Source: Phycobacter azelaicus
Lineage (GTDB): Bacteria > Pseudomonadota > Alphaproteobacteria > Rhodobacterales > Rhodobacteraceae
DNA length: 64,000 nucleotides
Assembly (NCBI RefSeq): GCF_014884385.1
Contig: NZ_WKFH01000003.1
Span: 1,162,001-1,226,000, forward strand
Direction: 5' to 3'
Each line of letters starts with the position of its first letter. Positions within the stretch are counted from its first letter, which is position 1. Under the pieces are notes generated by a model. That model worked only from the letters and a program-made list of their open reading frames with translations. It searched no databases and was not told the origin of the DNA. Below, piece after piece: positions 43,772 through 52,095 of the stretch. The position numbers were made by a program, and so were the translations under genes.

Positions 43772-43856
43772 TCATGAACACCACTGCGCCGCCGGGGAGG
43801 GCTGCGCAGGTCCGCTGGCCTCACCGGCCCGCAGGACGGACAAGGGAGGAGCAAGG

Positions 43857-45398
43857 ATGATACCCAGCGGCAATGCGGCGGAATATTTTGTGGACCGCCA
43901 CCGGGCTGAGCGCCCGGACAAACCTGCGTTCAAGGAGGCCGCCGGGGCCAAGCGGCAGATCACCTACGGCGCCCTCGCGGAGGCAACGGACCGTGTTGCG
44001 GGCGCGTTTCGCCGCGCCGGGATTGCACGAGAGACTCGCGCCGCGATGCTGGTGCTCGATCAGATCGAATTCCCACAGATCTTCTGGGGTGCGCTCAAGG
44101 CGGGTGTGGTGCCCGTGCCATTGAACACCCTGCTTGCGACCTCGGTCTATGAAGTCATCCTAAAAGACAGCCGCGCGACCATCCTTTTTGTCAGCGCCGA
44201 ACTCTGGGACGTGGTGCATCCCGCAACAAGCGCCTGCCCAGACCTTCGGAAAATCGTGGTTATTGGCGGTGACACCCCCGAGGACTGCATACGCTACGAC
44301 GACTTCCTTGCAGGAGCCGAGCCACAGCCAGCTATCGACTGCTGCCCCGATGAGACCGCCTTTTGGCTCTATTCTTCGGGCTCTACCGGGCAGCCAAAAG
44401 GCGTGCGTCATGTCCACGGCGCTCTGGCCGCGACGGCAGAAACCTACGGCGACAAGGTGCTGCAGATCGCTGAAGACGACGTGGTGTTCTCCGCCGCAAA
44501 ACTCTTTTTTGCCTATGGTCTTGGCAACGGGATGACCTTCCCAATGGCAGTTGGAGCGACGACCATCCTGTTCAATGGACGCCCCACTCCAGACGTCGTC
44601 CTGTCGATCCTCGACGAGCAAAAGCCCACCATCTATTGCGGCGTACCGACCCTTTACGCGGCAACCGTCGCGGCCCTGGAAACCGCAAAGAAACCGGATG
44701 CGCCCCTGCGCCGCTGCATTTCTGCGGGCGAAGCATTGCCCGAAGAGGTTGGCCGCAAGTGGGAGCAGATCTGGGGCGTAGAGATCCTTGATGGTGTCGG
44801 CTCGACCGAGATGTTGCACATCTTCCTGTCCAATACGCCTGGTGACGTGGTCTATGGCACCTCCGGTGTTGCGGTGCCGGGCTACGAGCTGCGCCTTGTG
44901 GATGAGGATGGCAACGAGGTGACAGAGCAGGGCGGAATTGGCGAGCTTCTGGTGCGTGGCGCCTCAGCGGCCGAAGGCTACTGGAACCAGCGGGGCAAAA
45001 GCCGGGGCACCTTCGAGGGCGAATGGACCCGCACTGGCGACAAATACGAACGTGGCGACGGCGGTCGTCTCATCTACTGTGGCCGAACAGACGACATGTT
45101 CAAGGTCTCCGGCATCTGGCTTTCGCCCTTCGAGGTTGAGCAGGCACTGGTTTCGCACCCTGCCGTGCTCGAAGCTGCGGTGGTGCCTGCCCGCGATGAC
45201 GACGGTCTCGAGAAACCCAAGGCATATATCGTTCTGAAGGAAGGCACCGGAAACGACGCGCTTGCAAATGAACTTCAGGGATTTGTGAAAGAGAAAATCG
45301 GCAAGTGGAAATACCCGCGCTGGATCGTCTTTGCCGAGGATCTGCCCAAGACGGCAACCGGCAAGATCCAGCGTTTCAAACTGCGAAAGGAAGCATGA
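43857..45398 (+). CDS. bclA: Benzoate-CoA ligase
   Basis: AMP-forming aryl-CoA ligase of 513 residues that activates benzoate (or a close analogue) to benzoyl-CoA. The P-loop YSSGSTGQPKGVRH lies at about 173-186, followed by FAYGLGNGMTFPM. The benzoate-ligase signature DGVGSTEMLHIFLSN (about 311-325), the hinge region YCGRTDDMFKVSGIW and the catalytic Lys in PKTATGKIQRFKLR complete the pattern. The length is usual. A GGGAGGAGCAAGG ribosome-binding site precedes the ATG. It heads a unit with a hydrolase and a DUF309 gene; three BoxR-like sites lie upstream. The gene is also called badA in some species. Confidence 0.93.
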   Translation: MIPSGNAAEYFVDRHRAERPDKPAFKEAAGAKRQITYGALAEATDRVAGAFRRAGIARETRAAMLVLDQIEFPQIFWGALKAGVVPVPLNTLLATSVYEVILKDSRATILFVSAELWDVVHPATSACPDLRKIVVIGGDTPEDCIRYDDFLAGAEPQPAIDCCPDETAFWLYSSGSTGQPKGVRHVHGALAATAETYGDKVLQIAEDDVVFSAAKLFFAYGLGNGMTFPMAVGATTILFNGRPTPDVVLSILDEQKPTIYCGVPTLYAATVAALETAKKPDAPLRRCISAGEALPEEVGRKWEQIWGVEILDGVGSTEMLHIFLSNTPGDVVYGTSGVAVPGYELRLVDEDGNEVTEQGGIGELLVRGASAAEGYWNQRGKSRGTFEGEWTRTGDKYERGDGGRLIYCGRTDDMFKVSGIWLSPFEVEQALVSHPAVLEAAVVPARDDDGLEKPKAYIVLKEGTGNDALANELQGFVKEKIGKWKYPRWIVFAEDLPKTATGKIQRFKLRKEA

Positions 45399-46216
45399 TG
45401 GCTTTTGAATGGGGCTCTAGCGGTACAATCGATGCAGGCGGTGCCACTCTGGAATGCGCAAGCTATGGACCGGCACCTGACAAGGCGCCGACACTGGTTC
45501 TGTTGCATGAAGGGCTGGGCTGCGTCGCCTTGTGGCGGGATTTCCCGGAAAAACTGGCAGCGGCGACCCGCTGGGGCGTCTTTGTCTATTCGCGCCAGGG
45601 CTATGGGCAGTCCGATCCGGTGAGCCTGCCCCGCCCGCTTGATTTCATGACGCGCGAAGCCAAGGATGTGCTGCCAGGGCTGCTCGATACCATCGGGCTC
45701 GAACATGGCGTTCTTTTGGGCCACAGCGACGGCGCCACCATCGCGGCGATCTATGGCGGCAGCGTGATTGATCACCGGGTGCGCGGTCTGATCCTGATGG
45801 CGCCGCATTTCTTCACCGAAGCCGGTGGCCTCGCCGAAATCGCCAAGGCGAAAGAGGCCTATGACAGCGGTGATCTGAAGGAAAAACTGGGGAAATACCA
45901 CAGGGATCCCGACGGCGCCTTCCGCGGCTGGAACGATGTCTGGCTGGACGACGGGTTCCGGGATTGGGACGTTGCGGATGTCATCGATTACCTGCGCATT
46001 CCCGTGCTGGCGATCCAGGGCCGCGAAGATCAATACGGCAGCCTCGCCCAGGTCGAGGTGATCGAGGAGCGCACCTATTGTCCCTGCGATATGCTGGTGC
46101 TTGATGACTGCAAGCACAGCCCGCATCAGGACCAGCCCGACCAAGTGATCGCGGCGGTAGCGGAGTTTACCAGCCGTTTGGCGCGGATCGAAGCCGCCGA
46201 GGTCGAGATCGCCTGA
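45395..46216 (+). CDS. Alpha/beta hydrolase
   Basis: Alpha/beta-hydrolase fold protein of 273 residues, cytoplasmic. The nucleophile elbow is GHSDGATIAA (Ser in GHSDG), the oxyanion region is LLHEGLGCVALWRDFP, and the catalytic acid and His are near AIQGREDQYG and CKHSPHQDQP. The start ATG (45395 or 45398) overlaps the stop of the benzoate-CoA ligase gene, so they are translationally coupled. Such hydrolases are frequent in box clusters. It could hydrolyse a CoA thioester, a lactone side product or an aromatic ester that feeds benzoate into the pathway. None of these is shown. Confidence 0.87.
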   Translation: MMAFEWGSSGTIDAGGATLECASYGPAPDKAPTLVLLHEGLGCVALWRDFPEKLAAATRWGVFVYSRQGYGQSDPVSLPRPLDFMTREAKDVLPGLLDTIGLEHGVLLGHSDGATIAAIYGGSVIDHRVRGLILMAPHFFTEAGGLAEIAKAKEAYDSGDLKEKLGKYHRDPDGAFRGWNDVWLDDGFRDWDVADVIDYLRIPVLAIQGREDQYGSLAQVEVIEERTYCPCDMLVLDDCKHSPHQDQPDQVIAAVAEFTSRLARIEAAEVEIA

Positions 46217-46217
46217 C

Positions 46218-46673
46218 ATGGCCCTCTTTCCGGATCCCCCCCATGCCCACATTCCGGGAAAGACGCCACGGCATCCGGAAGGCACATTTGATGCTCTGTG
46301 TGAAACAGCCAGACCTGAACAGCCCTGCGGGGCTGTTTTCGCGTCGGATGCGTGGCGCGCGGGACTGCAATTCCTGGAGACGAAATACTTTTGGGAGGCC
46401 CATGAGGTCTGGGAGGCGGTCTGGATGGCCTTGCCCGAAGGCTCGGAGGAAAAACGCCTTGTTCAGGGGATGATCCAACTTGCCAATGCCGAACTGAAGC
46501 ATCGGATGCAGCGACCGCGTGCTGTTATGCGGCTATGTGACATCTGCCTTCGCCATCTGCATGACCTGCCGCAGGCGATATGGAGTCAGGCAGAGTTACA
46601 AGAGCCGAAGATTCGACACCGGATCTCCGAGCTACAGAAATCAGATGCAGAACACTCGAATTGTGCAATATAA
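46218..46673 (+). CDS. DUF309 domain protein
   Basis: Helical protein of 151 residues. The DUF309 signature is clear: FLETKYFWEAHEVWEAVW at about 53-70, then EEKRLVQGMIQLANAELKHRM. The two pairs of conserved charged residues (E and H in FWEAHEVWE) look like a metal or acid-base site, but no reaction is known for the family. It starts one base after the hydrolase stop, so it belongs to the ligase-hydrolase-DUF309 unit. Five Cys, including CDICLRH, are present. The C-terminal coding end overlaps the first BoxR-like site of the boxC promoter. Confidence 0.85.
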   Translation: MALFPDPPHAHIPGKTPRHPEGTFDALCETARPEQPCGAVFASDAWRAGLQFLETKYFWEAHEVWEAVWMALPEGSEEKRLVQGMIQLANAELKHRMQRPRAVMRLCDICLRHLHDLPQAIWSQAELQEPKIRHRISELQKSDAEHSNCAI

Positions 46674-46677
46674 TGCA
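46664..46677. promoter_or_regulatory. BoxR-like site: TGCA-N6-TGCA
   Basis: A perfect TGCA-AATATA-TGCA pair that overlaps the stop codon of the DUF309 gene, about 140 bases before boxC. An unpaired TGCA lies at 46717. Confidence 0.65.
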
Positions 46678-46737
46678 TTTCTTCGACCCGAACTTGTCGA
46701 TTTCCACCAGATTTCCTGCATTATTATACCAATATTG

Positions 46738-46751
46738 GGCATTATTATGCA
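46738..46751. promoter_or_regulatory. BoxR-like site: GGCA-N6-TGCA
   Basis: GGCA, spacer TTATTA, TGCA, 65 bases before the boxC ATG in a very AT-rich promoter stretch. Confidence 0.5.
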
Positions 46752-46815
46752 TCTTTTTCTTTGCCACATGAAAAAGGTGCGGTAAGTTGCAAGTAATAGA
46801 ACTCAGGAGCGCGAT

Positions 46816-48474
46816 ATGTCCCAGGCGATCGATTTTCAGACCGACCCTTCCAAGTACCGTCACTGGAGGGTGGAATATGATGGGCCCATCGCCAATCTCT
46901 ACATGGACGTGGACGAAGACGGCGGTCTGTTCGACGGCTACCAGCTGAAGCTCAACTCCTATGACTTGGGCGTCGATATCGAACTGGCCGACATCGTGCA
47001 GCGGATGCGCTTTGAACACCCCGAGGTGAAGGTGGTGGTCATGCAGTCCGGCAAGGAAAAGGTCTTCTGCGCGGGCGCCAACATCCGCATGCTGGGCGGC
47101 GCCAGCCACGCTCACAAGGTGAACTTCTGTAAATTCACCAATGAGACCCGCAACACATTTGAGGCCGCCGAGGCGGACTCGGGCCAGAAATACATCGCAG
47201 CCGTGCAGGGCGCCTGCGCCGGTGGAGGCTACGAGCTGGCGCTGGCCTGCAACTACATCATGCTGACCAACGACAGCACGTCCTCCGTCGCGCTGCCCGA
47301 GGTGCCGCTGCTGGCAGTTCTGCCCGGCACCGGTGGTCTGACCCGCGTCACGGATAAACGCAAGGTGCGCCGCGATCTGGCGGATGTCTTCTGCTCGATC
47401 GAGGAAGGCGTGAAAGGCCAGCGCGCCGTCGACTGGCGTCTGGTGGACGAGGTGGTGCCGAACTCCAAGTTCGCGGACACCGTGGCCGAGCGTGCCAAAG
47501 AGTTTGCCGAAGCCAGTACCAAGGCAGACGGGCTGACCGGCATCACCCTGGGTCCGATTTCGCGCAGCTTTGGTGACAATGCCATCACCTATTCGCTGGT
47601 CGAGGTCGAGATCGACCGCGACGGTGGCCGTGCCACCATCACCTTGAAAGGCCCCGACGGCGACGCCCCAGCGGATACAGCAGCGCTGCAGGCCGAGGGC
47701 GATCAGACCTACATGCTGCGCCTGGCGCGCGAACTGGACGACGCCATCCTGCATCTGCGCCTGAATGAGCGCGAGGTGGGCACCGTGGTCTTCCAGACCC
47801 AAGGCGAAAGCGAAAAACTGCTGGCCCATGAGGCCCTGCTGCTGAACAACCGCGATCACTGGCTGGCAAACGAAATCCTGATGTACTGGAAGCGTCTGCT
47901 GAAACGCATCGACATGACTTCGCGTTCGCTGGTGGCAGTGGTCGAACATGGCTCCTGCTTTGCCGGGCCGCTGGCCGAGCTTCTGTGGGCCGTCGATCGC
48001 TCCTACATGATGCTGGAAGAGTTCGAAGGCGACAATCGCCCGCTGGCCGCCGTGACCCTGAGCGAGGGAAACTTTGGCACCTACCCGATGGGCAACGACC
48101 TGACCCGCCTGCAAACCCGTTTCCTGGGCACGCCTGAGGCGGTCGAGGATCTGCGCGATCACGTGGGTGAGGCACTGGAGGCCGATAAGGCCGAGGAACT
48201 GGGCCTCATCACCTATGCCTTTGATGACATCGACTGGGAGGACGAGGTGCGCATCTTCCTGGAGGAACGCGCCAGCTTCAGCCCCGATGCGATGACCGGC
48301 ATGGAGGCCAACCTGCGCTTTGCCGGCCCCGAGACGATGGAAACCCGTATCTTTGGCCGTCTGACCGCCTGGCAAAACTGGATTTTCCAGCGCCCCAACG
48401 CGGTGGGCAGCGACGGTGCATTGCAGCGCTACGGCACCGGCCAGCGCGGCGAATACAACATGGAACGCGTGTAA
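46816..48474 (+). CDS. boxC: 2,3-epoxybenzoyl-CoA dihydrolase BoxC
   Basis: Ring-opening lyase of 552 residues with two crotonase-fold halves. It turns 2,3-epoxybenzoyl-CoA plus two waters into 3,4-dehydroadipyl-CoA semialdehyde and formate. The N-terminal half has VMQSGKEKVFCAGANIRMLGG and GACAGGGYELALACNYI, the oxyanion-hole signatures. The C-terminal half begins near FQTQGESEKLL and has VEHGSCFAGPLAELLWAVDRSYM. The length fits BoxC. It heads boxC-boxB-ORF57-boxA-thioesterase; two BoxR-like sites lie upstream. Confidence 0.95.
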   Translation: MSQAIDFQTDPSKYRHWRVEYDGPIANLYMDVDEDGGLFDGYQLKLNSYDLGVDIELADIVQRMRFEHPEVKVVVMQSGKEKVFCAGANIRMLGGASHAHKVNFCKFTNETRNTFEAAEADSGQKYIAAVQGACAGGGYELALACNYIMLTNDSTSSVALPEVPLLAVLPGTGGLTRVTDKRKVRRDLADVFCSIEEGVKGQRAVDWRLVDEVVPNSKFADTVAERAKEFAEASTKADGLTGITLGPISRSFGDNAITYSLVEVEIDRDGGRATITLKGPDGDAPADTAALQAEGDQTYMLRLARELDDAILHLRLNEREVGTVVFQTQGESEKLLAHEALLLNNRDHWLANEILMYWKRLLKRIDMTSRSLVAVVEHGSCFAGPLAELLWAVDRSYMMLEEFEGDNRPLAAVTLSEGNFGTYPMGNDLTRLQTRFLGTPEAVEDLRDHVGEALEADKAEELGLITYAFDDIDWEDEVRIFLEERASFSPDAMTGMEANLRFAGPETMETRIFGRLTAWQNWIFQRPNAVGSDGALQRYGTGQRGEYNMERV

Positions 48475-48526
48475 CCCAAGATTTTCAGCGGATGGCCAAT
48501 GCGGCGCCGCACGACGGAGGAACGAA

Positions 48527-49978
48527 ATGCTTGATCTCATCAATGTCAGCTACGACACCCAGATCCCCAACAACGTTGGCCTGTCCAGCGACAAGAAAGT
48601 TCTGAAAGCGCTGGAAAAATGGCACCCCGGTTACATCAACTGGTGGAACGACCTGATCCCGCAGAACTTTCAGGAATCCATGGTCTACCTGCGCACCGCC
48701 GTGTCGGTGGATCCCAAAGGCTGGGCCAAGTTCGACTATGTGAAGATGCCTGAATACCGCTGGGGCGTGCTGCTTGCGCCGCAGGTCGAAGGCCGCACCA
48801 TTCCCATGGGCGAACACTATGGCGAGCCCGCCTGGCAAGAAGTTCCCGGCGAATACCGCAACATGCTGAAGCGCCTGATCGTGATCCAGGGCGATACCGA
48901 GCCGGGATCGGTCGAGCAGCAGCGCTTCCTGGGCCTGACCGCGCCCTCGCTTTACGACATGCGCAACCTGTTCCAGGTGAACGTCGAGGAAGGCCGCCAC
49001 CTCTGGGCGATGGTCTACCTGCTGCAGAAATACTTTGGCCGCGATGGCCGCGAAGAGGCAAACGATCTTCTGATCCGCTCTTCCGGTTCCGAAGAGGCGC
49101 CACGCATGCTGGGTGCCTTCAACGAGGAAACGCCGGACTGGCTGTCGTTCTTCATGTTCACCTATTTCACCGACCGCGACGGCAAGATGCAGCTGGAAAG
49201 CCTGGCGCAATCCGGTTTCGATCCGCTGTCGCGCACCTGCCGCTTCATGCTGACCGAAGAGGCGCACCACATGTTCGTCGGTGAAACCGGGGTGGGCCGC
49301 ACCATCCAGGCCACCTGCGAGGCGATGAAGAAGGCCGGGATCACCGATCCCTATGACATCAACAAGATCCGTGATCTGGGCGTGATCGACCTGCCGACCA
49401 TCCAGAAAAAGCTGAACCTGCACTACACGCTGTCGCTGGATCTCTTCGGCCAGGAAGTCTCCACCAACGCCGCCAATGCCTTCAACGCGGGCATCAAGGG
49501 TCGCTACATGGAGATGCGCCTGAAAGACGACCACAAGCTGACCAACGATACCTACAACGTGCTGGATCTGGAAGGCGACACGATCGTCGAACGCGAAGTT
49601 CCCGCCCTGACCGCGATCAACATGCGCCTGCGCGACGATTACGTCAAAGACGCGGCCGGGGGCGTTGGCCGCTGGAACAAGATAATCGAAAAGTACGGGA
49701 TCGAGTTCGAGATGAAGCTGCCCCACCAGGCCTTCAACCGCAAGATCGGCGTCTTTGCCAACAAGAACTTCGACCCCGAAGGCAACCACGTTTCGGGCGC
49801 CGAATACGACAAGGGCATTCAGGAGTGGCTGCCGACCCACGCGGATGGCGATTTCATCCAGTCGCTGATGAAACCGGTCTACGAGCCCGGCCAATACGCC
49901 AGCTGGATCGCACCGCCAAAGGTTGGCATCGACAACAAGCCGGGCGATTTCGAATACGTCAAACTGCACATGGCCTGA
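48527..49978 (+). CDS. boxB: Benzoyl-CoA 2,3-epoxidase component BoxB
   Basis: Di-iron oxygenase of 483 residues that with BoxA inserts one oxygen atom into the ring of benzoyl-CoA. Carboxylate-bridged iron motifs are visible: EEGRH (ExxH, 155-158) and EEAHH (244-248). NNVGLS near the N-terminus and HPGYINWWNDLIPQNF at about 33-48 are typical. The ATG at 48527 follows ACGGAGGAACGAA; an earlier frame start at 48416 overlaps boxC and is rejected. A strong hairpin follows (50012-50046) before the small Cys-rich gene. Confidence 0.96.
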   Translation: MLDLINVSYDTQIPNNVGLSSDKKVLKALEKWHPGYINWWNDLIPQNFQESMVYLRTAVSVDPKGWAKFDYVKMPEYRWGVLLAPQVEGRTIPMGEHYGEPAWQEVPGEYRNMLKRLIVIQGDTEPGSVEQQRFLGLTAPSLYDMRNLFQVNVEEGRHLWAMVYLLQKYFGRDGREEANDLLIRSSGSEEAPRMLGAFNEETPDWLSFFMFTYFTDRDGKMQLESLAQSGFDPLSRTCRFMLTEEAHHMFVGETGVGRTIQATCEAMKKAGITDPYDINKIRDLGVIDLPTIQKKLNLHYTLSLDLFGQEVSTNAANAFNAGIKGRYMEMRLKDDHKLTNDTYNVLDLEGDTIVEREVPALTAINMRLRDDYVKDAAGGVGRWNKIIEKYGIEFEMKLPHQAFNRKIGVFANKNFDPEGNHVSGAEYDKGIQEWLPTHADGDFIQSLMKPVYEPGQYASWIAPPKVGIDNKPGDFEYVKLHMA

Positions 49979-50011
49979 TCCAAAGGCCGATGAGAGCTTA
50001 ACCCTCTCTTT

Positions 50012-50046
50012 CCCGGCGCCTGTCACACTGACCGATAGGCGCCGGG
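50012..50046 (+). other. Strong hairpin after boxB
   Basis: Ten-base perfect arms CCCGGCGCCT and AGGCGCCGGG with a 15-base loop, with no T-run after it. It lies inside the transcript, 34 bases after boxB, and may protect the boxC-boxB message from 3' decay or lower read-through into boxA. Confidence 0.65.
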
Positions 50047-50105
50047 CATCCAGACCGGAGCACTACCCAGCCGGATTTATCCCAGCCAGACCGGAGGATC
50101 ACGAA

Positions 50106-50279
50106 ATGGACATCACCCGCAGCCAAGCTGAAACGCCAAATGCCGACCGTGTGTCGGTTCAGATCAACGGCCTCAAAGGGCCCTGCGTGGGCTGTTCCGA
50201 TTGCGTGGGCATGTGCCGCGCACTGATCGATGCGCTGACCGTCCCCGATGCGATCCTCAAGAAAGCACCGAGAAGCTGA
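50106..50279 (+). CDS. 57-residue Cys-rich protein between boxB and boxA
   Basis: Small protein with the pattern C-x2-C-x2-C-x3-C (C27, C30, C33, C37), very like half of a [4Fe-4S] ferredoxin site, but with Met where a ferredoxin has the Pro after the cluster. The 26-residue N-terminus is polar, and the C-terminus is a short helix. An excellent ribosome-binding site (CGGAGGATCACGAA) precedes the ATG. Its stop codon TGA is directly followed by the boxA ATG, so it is translated with boxA. I do not know a name for it. It may carry an iron-sulfur cluster and move electrons or help BoxA/BoxB assembly. Confidence 0.8.
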   Translation: MDITRSQAETPNADRVSVQINGLKGPCVGCSDCVGMCRALIDALTVPDAILKKAPRS

Positions 50280-51485
50280 ATGACCCACGCCCCAATCGCG
50301 CCCTCAAAACAGCACCTGATCGATCCCGAGATCTGCATCCGCTGCTACACCTGCGAAATGACCTGCCCGGAGGAGGCCATCATTCATGACGACATGAACG
50401 TCGTCGTCGATGCCGAGAAATGCAATTTTTGCATGGACTGCATCCCGGTCTGCCCGACAGGCTCGATCGACGAATGGCGGGTGGTGAACACCCCCTATTC
50501 GGTGGAGGAACAGTTCGAATGGATGGAACTGCCCGAACAGGAAGAGATCTCCGGCGGCGATGCGGCCGAAGGCAATGTGGAGGCCATGGATGACGCGGTC
50601 GCCGCTCTCTTGGCTGATGCCCACGCCGGTGCAGGCGGCAAGGCGGTGGCCCCCGCCAGCGCCAGCAAGCCCGTCATCAACATGTACACCCCCGGCAAGC
50701 CTGCCACGCTCAAGGTGCAGGGCAACTACCGGCTGACCGACAAGGACAGCGACAGCGATGTGCGCCACATCATCCTTGACCCGGCAGGCCTGCCCTTTCC
50801 GGTGCTTGAAGGGCAAAGCATCGGCATTATCCCCCCGGGTACTGATGCAGACGGCAAGCCTCACCTGCCCCGGCTTTATTCTGTCTCCAGCCCCCGCGAC
50901 GGGGAGCGGCCCGGCTATCACAACATCTCGCTCACCGTGAAACGCGAAGATCAGGGCTTGTGTTCCAACTACGTCTGCGATCTGAACGCGGGCGACGAAG
51001 TTCAGGTGACCGGTCCCTTCGGCGCCACCTTCCTGCTGCCCTCGGATCCGACTGCGGACATCATGATGATCTGCACCGGCACCGGATCGGCCCCGTTCCG
51101 CGCCTTTACGATGCGCCGCCTGCGCGAAGCGCCTCATGAGACCGGCAAGATGACTCTGGTCTTCGGTGCCCGCCGTCCGGGTGAGCTGCCATACTTTGGC
51201 CCGCTCAAGAAGGTACCTGATGACTTCATGGCAAAGCATTTTGCCTTTTCCCGGCAGGAAGATGCGCCCAAACAATATGTTCAGGATCGTCTGCGCGAAG
51301 AGGCGGACCGAGTGGCTGATCTGATGAAAAGCCCTGCAGGCCATATCTACATCTGCGGCCTCAAGGCGATGGAGCAAGGCGTCGAGGAAGCCTTGCGCGA
51401 CATCGCCAGGGCCAATGGTTTGAACTGGGCAGAATTGCGGGATACGATGCGCGCTGATGGACGGTATCACGTCGAAACCTATTGA
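50280..51485 (+). CDS. boxA: Benzoyl-CoA 2,3-epoxidase reductase component BoxA
   Basis: NADPH-dependent reductase of 401 residues that feeds electrons to BoxB. The N-terminal ferredoxin domain has two [4Fe-4S] motifs (Cys 19, 22, 25, 29 and Cys 48, 51, 54, 58). A ferredoxin-NADP reductase-type flavoprotein follows: RLYSVSSPRDGE for FAD, GTGSAPFRAF for NADPH, and a C-terminal YHVETY ending in an aromatic residue. A flexible Ala/Gly-rich linker is at about 98-140. It directly follows the 57-residue Cys-rich gene and precedes a thioesterase gene. Confidence 0.95.
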   Translation: MTHAPIAPSKQHLIDPEICIRCYTCEMTCPEEAIIHDDMNVVVDAEKCNFCMDCIPVCPTGSIDEWRVVNTPYSVEEQFEWMELPEQEEISGGDAAEGNVEAMDDAVAALLADAHAGAGGKAVAPASASKPVINMYTPGKPATLKVQGNYRLTDKDSDSDVRHIILDPAGLPFPVLEGQSIGIIPPGTDADGKPHLPRLYSVSSPRDGERPGYHNISLTVKREDQGLCSNYVCDLNAGDEVQVTGPFGATFLLPSDPTADIMMICTGTGSAPFRAFTMRRLREAPHETGKMTLVFGARRPGELPYFGPLKKVPDDFMAKHFAFSRQEDAPKQYVQDRLREEADRVADLMKSPAGHIYICGLKAMEQGVEEALRDIARANGLNWAELRDTMRADGRYHVETY

Positions 51486-51504
51486 GCCGCAGGATAAATC
51501 CCGG

Positions 51505-51963
51505 ATGACAGATCAGACCACCCCCGCCGGATCCGATGCCGGACAGGACATCTTCGTTCATGAAATTCGAGTCGGCTGGGGGGACTGCGATCCTGCCAAG
51601 ATCGCCTATACGGGCCGACTGCCTGCCTTTGCGCTGGAAGCAATCGACGCATGGTGGGAGCATAACCTCGATGGCGACGGCTGGTACCAGATGGAGCTTG
51701 ACCGGGGCACCGGCACGCCATTTGTCAATATGAGCATCGATTTCCGCTCTCCTGTCACGCCGCGCCACCGTCTGATGTGCGAGGTCTGGCCGTGCAAGCT
51801 GGGCACCAAATCGATCACCTTCCGGGTCGATGCGCGTCAGGATGGGGTGTTGTGCTTTGAAGGTACCTTTACCTGCGTCTTTATCGATCCTGCCAATTTC
51901 ACCTCAAAGGCCGCGCCAGATGACTATCGCGCGGTGATCGAGCCCCGGTTGCGTCCTGCCTAA
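51505..51963 (+). CDS. Acyl-CoA thioesterase, 4-hydroxybenzoyl-CoA thioesterase type
   Basis: Hotdog-fold thioesterase of 152 residues. The active-site segment VGWGDCDPAKIAYTG holds the Asp typical of the Pseudomonas-type 4-hydroxybenzoyl-CoA thioesterase/YbgC group. FVNMSIDFRSPVTPRH follows. The ATG at 51505 is likely; an in-frame ATG at 51457 lies within boxA. It is the last structural gene of the box unit, before boxR. In this place it probably frees CoA from dead-end aryl-CoAs or guards against CoA depletion. That role is inferred. Confidence 0.88.
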   Translation: MTDQTTPAGSDAGQDIFVHEIRVGWGDCDPAKIAYTGRLPAFALEAIDAWWEHNLDGDGWYQMELDRGTGTPFVNMSIDFRSPVTPRHRLMCEVWPCKLGTKSITFRVDARQDGVLCFEGTFTCVFIDPANFTSKAAPDDYRAVIEPRLRPA

Positions 51964-51992
51964 GGGGCGCCTGCGCGTCTGACGCGGGGTTC

Positions 51993-52006
51993 CGCAAGAT
52001 AATGCA
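51993..52006. promoter_or_regulatory. BoxR-like site: CGCA-N6-TGCA
   Basis: CGCA, spacer AGATAA, TGCA in the gap before boxR. Suggests autoregulation. Confidence 0.45.
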
Positions 52007-52014
52007 TGGATAAG

Positions 52015-52033
52015 CCCGAACCTTGCGGGTTTT
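52015..52033 (+). terminator. Weak terminator-like stem before boxR
   Basis: CCCG...CGGG arms followed by TTTTC, in the gap between the thioesterase gene and boxR. The stem is only four pairs, so read-through is likely. Confidence 0.3.
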
Positions 52034-52067
52034 CATTTGAACCAGATGCGCCAGCGCCTTAGGTTTG

Positions 52068-52081
52068 TGCATTATGTTTCA
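52068..52081. promoter_or_regulatory. BoxR-like site: TGCA-N6-TTCA
   Basis: TGCA, spacer TTATGT, TTCA, 14 bases before the boxR ATG. The second half is imperfect. Confidence 0.4.
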
Positions 52082-52095
52082 CAAAGCGGCATCGA

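Noticed and set aside
46525..48543. Long open frame (672 codons) on the minus strand across boxC
   Set aside because: Antisense shadow of boxC with low-complexity His/Gln/Ala-rich sequence and no recognised domain.
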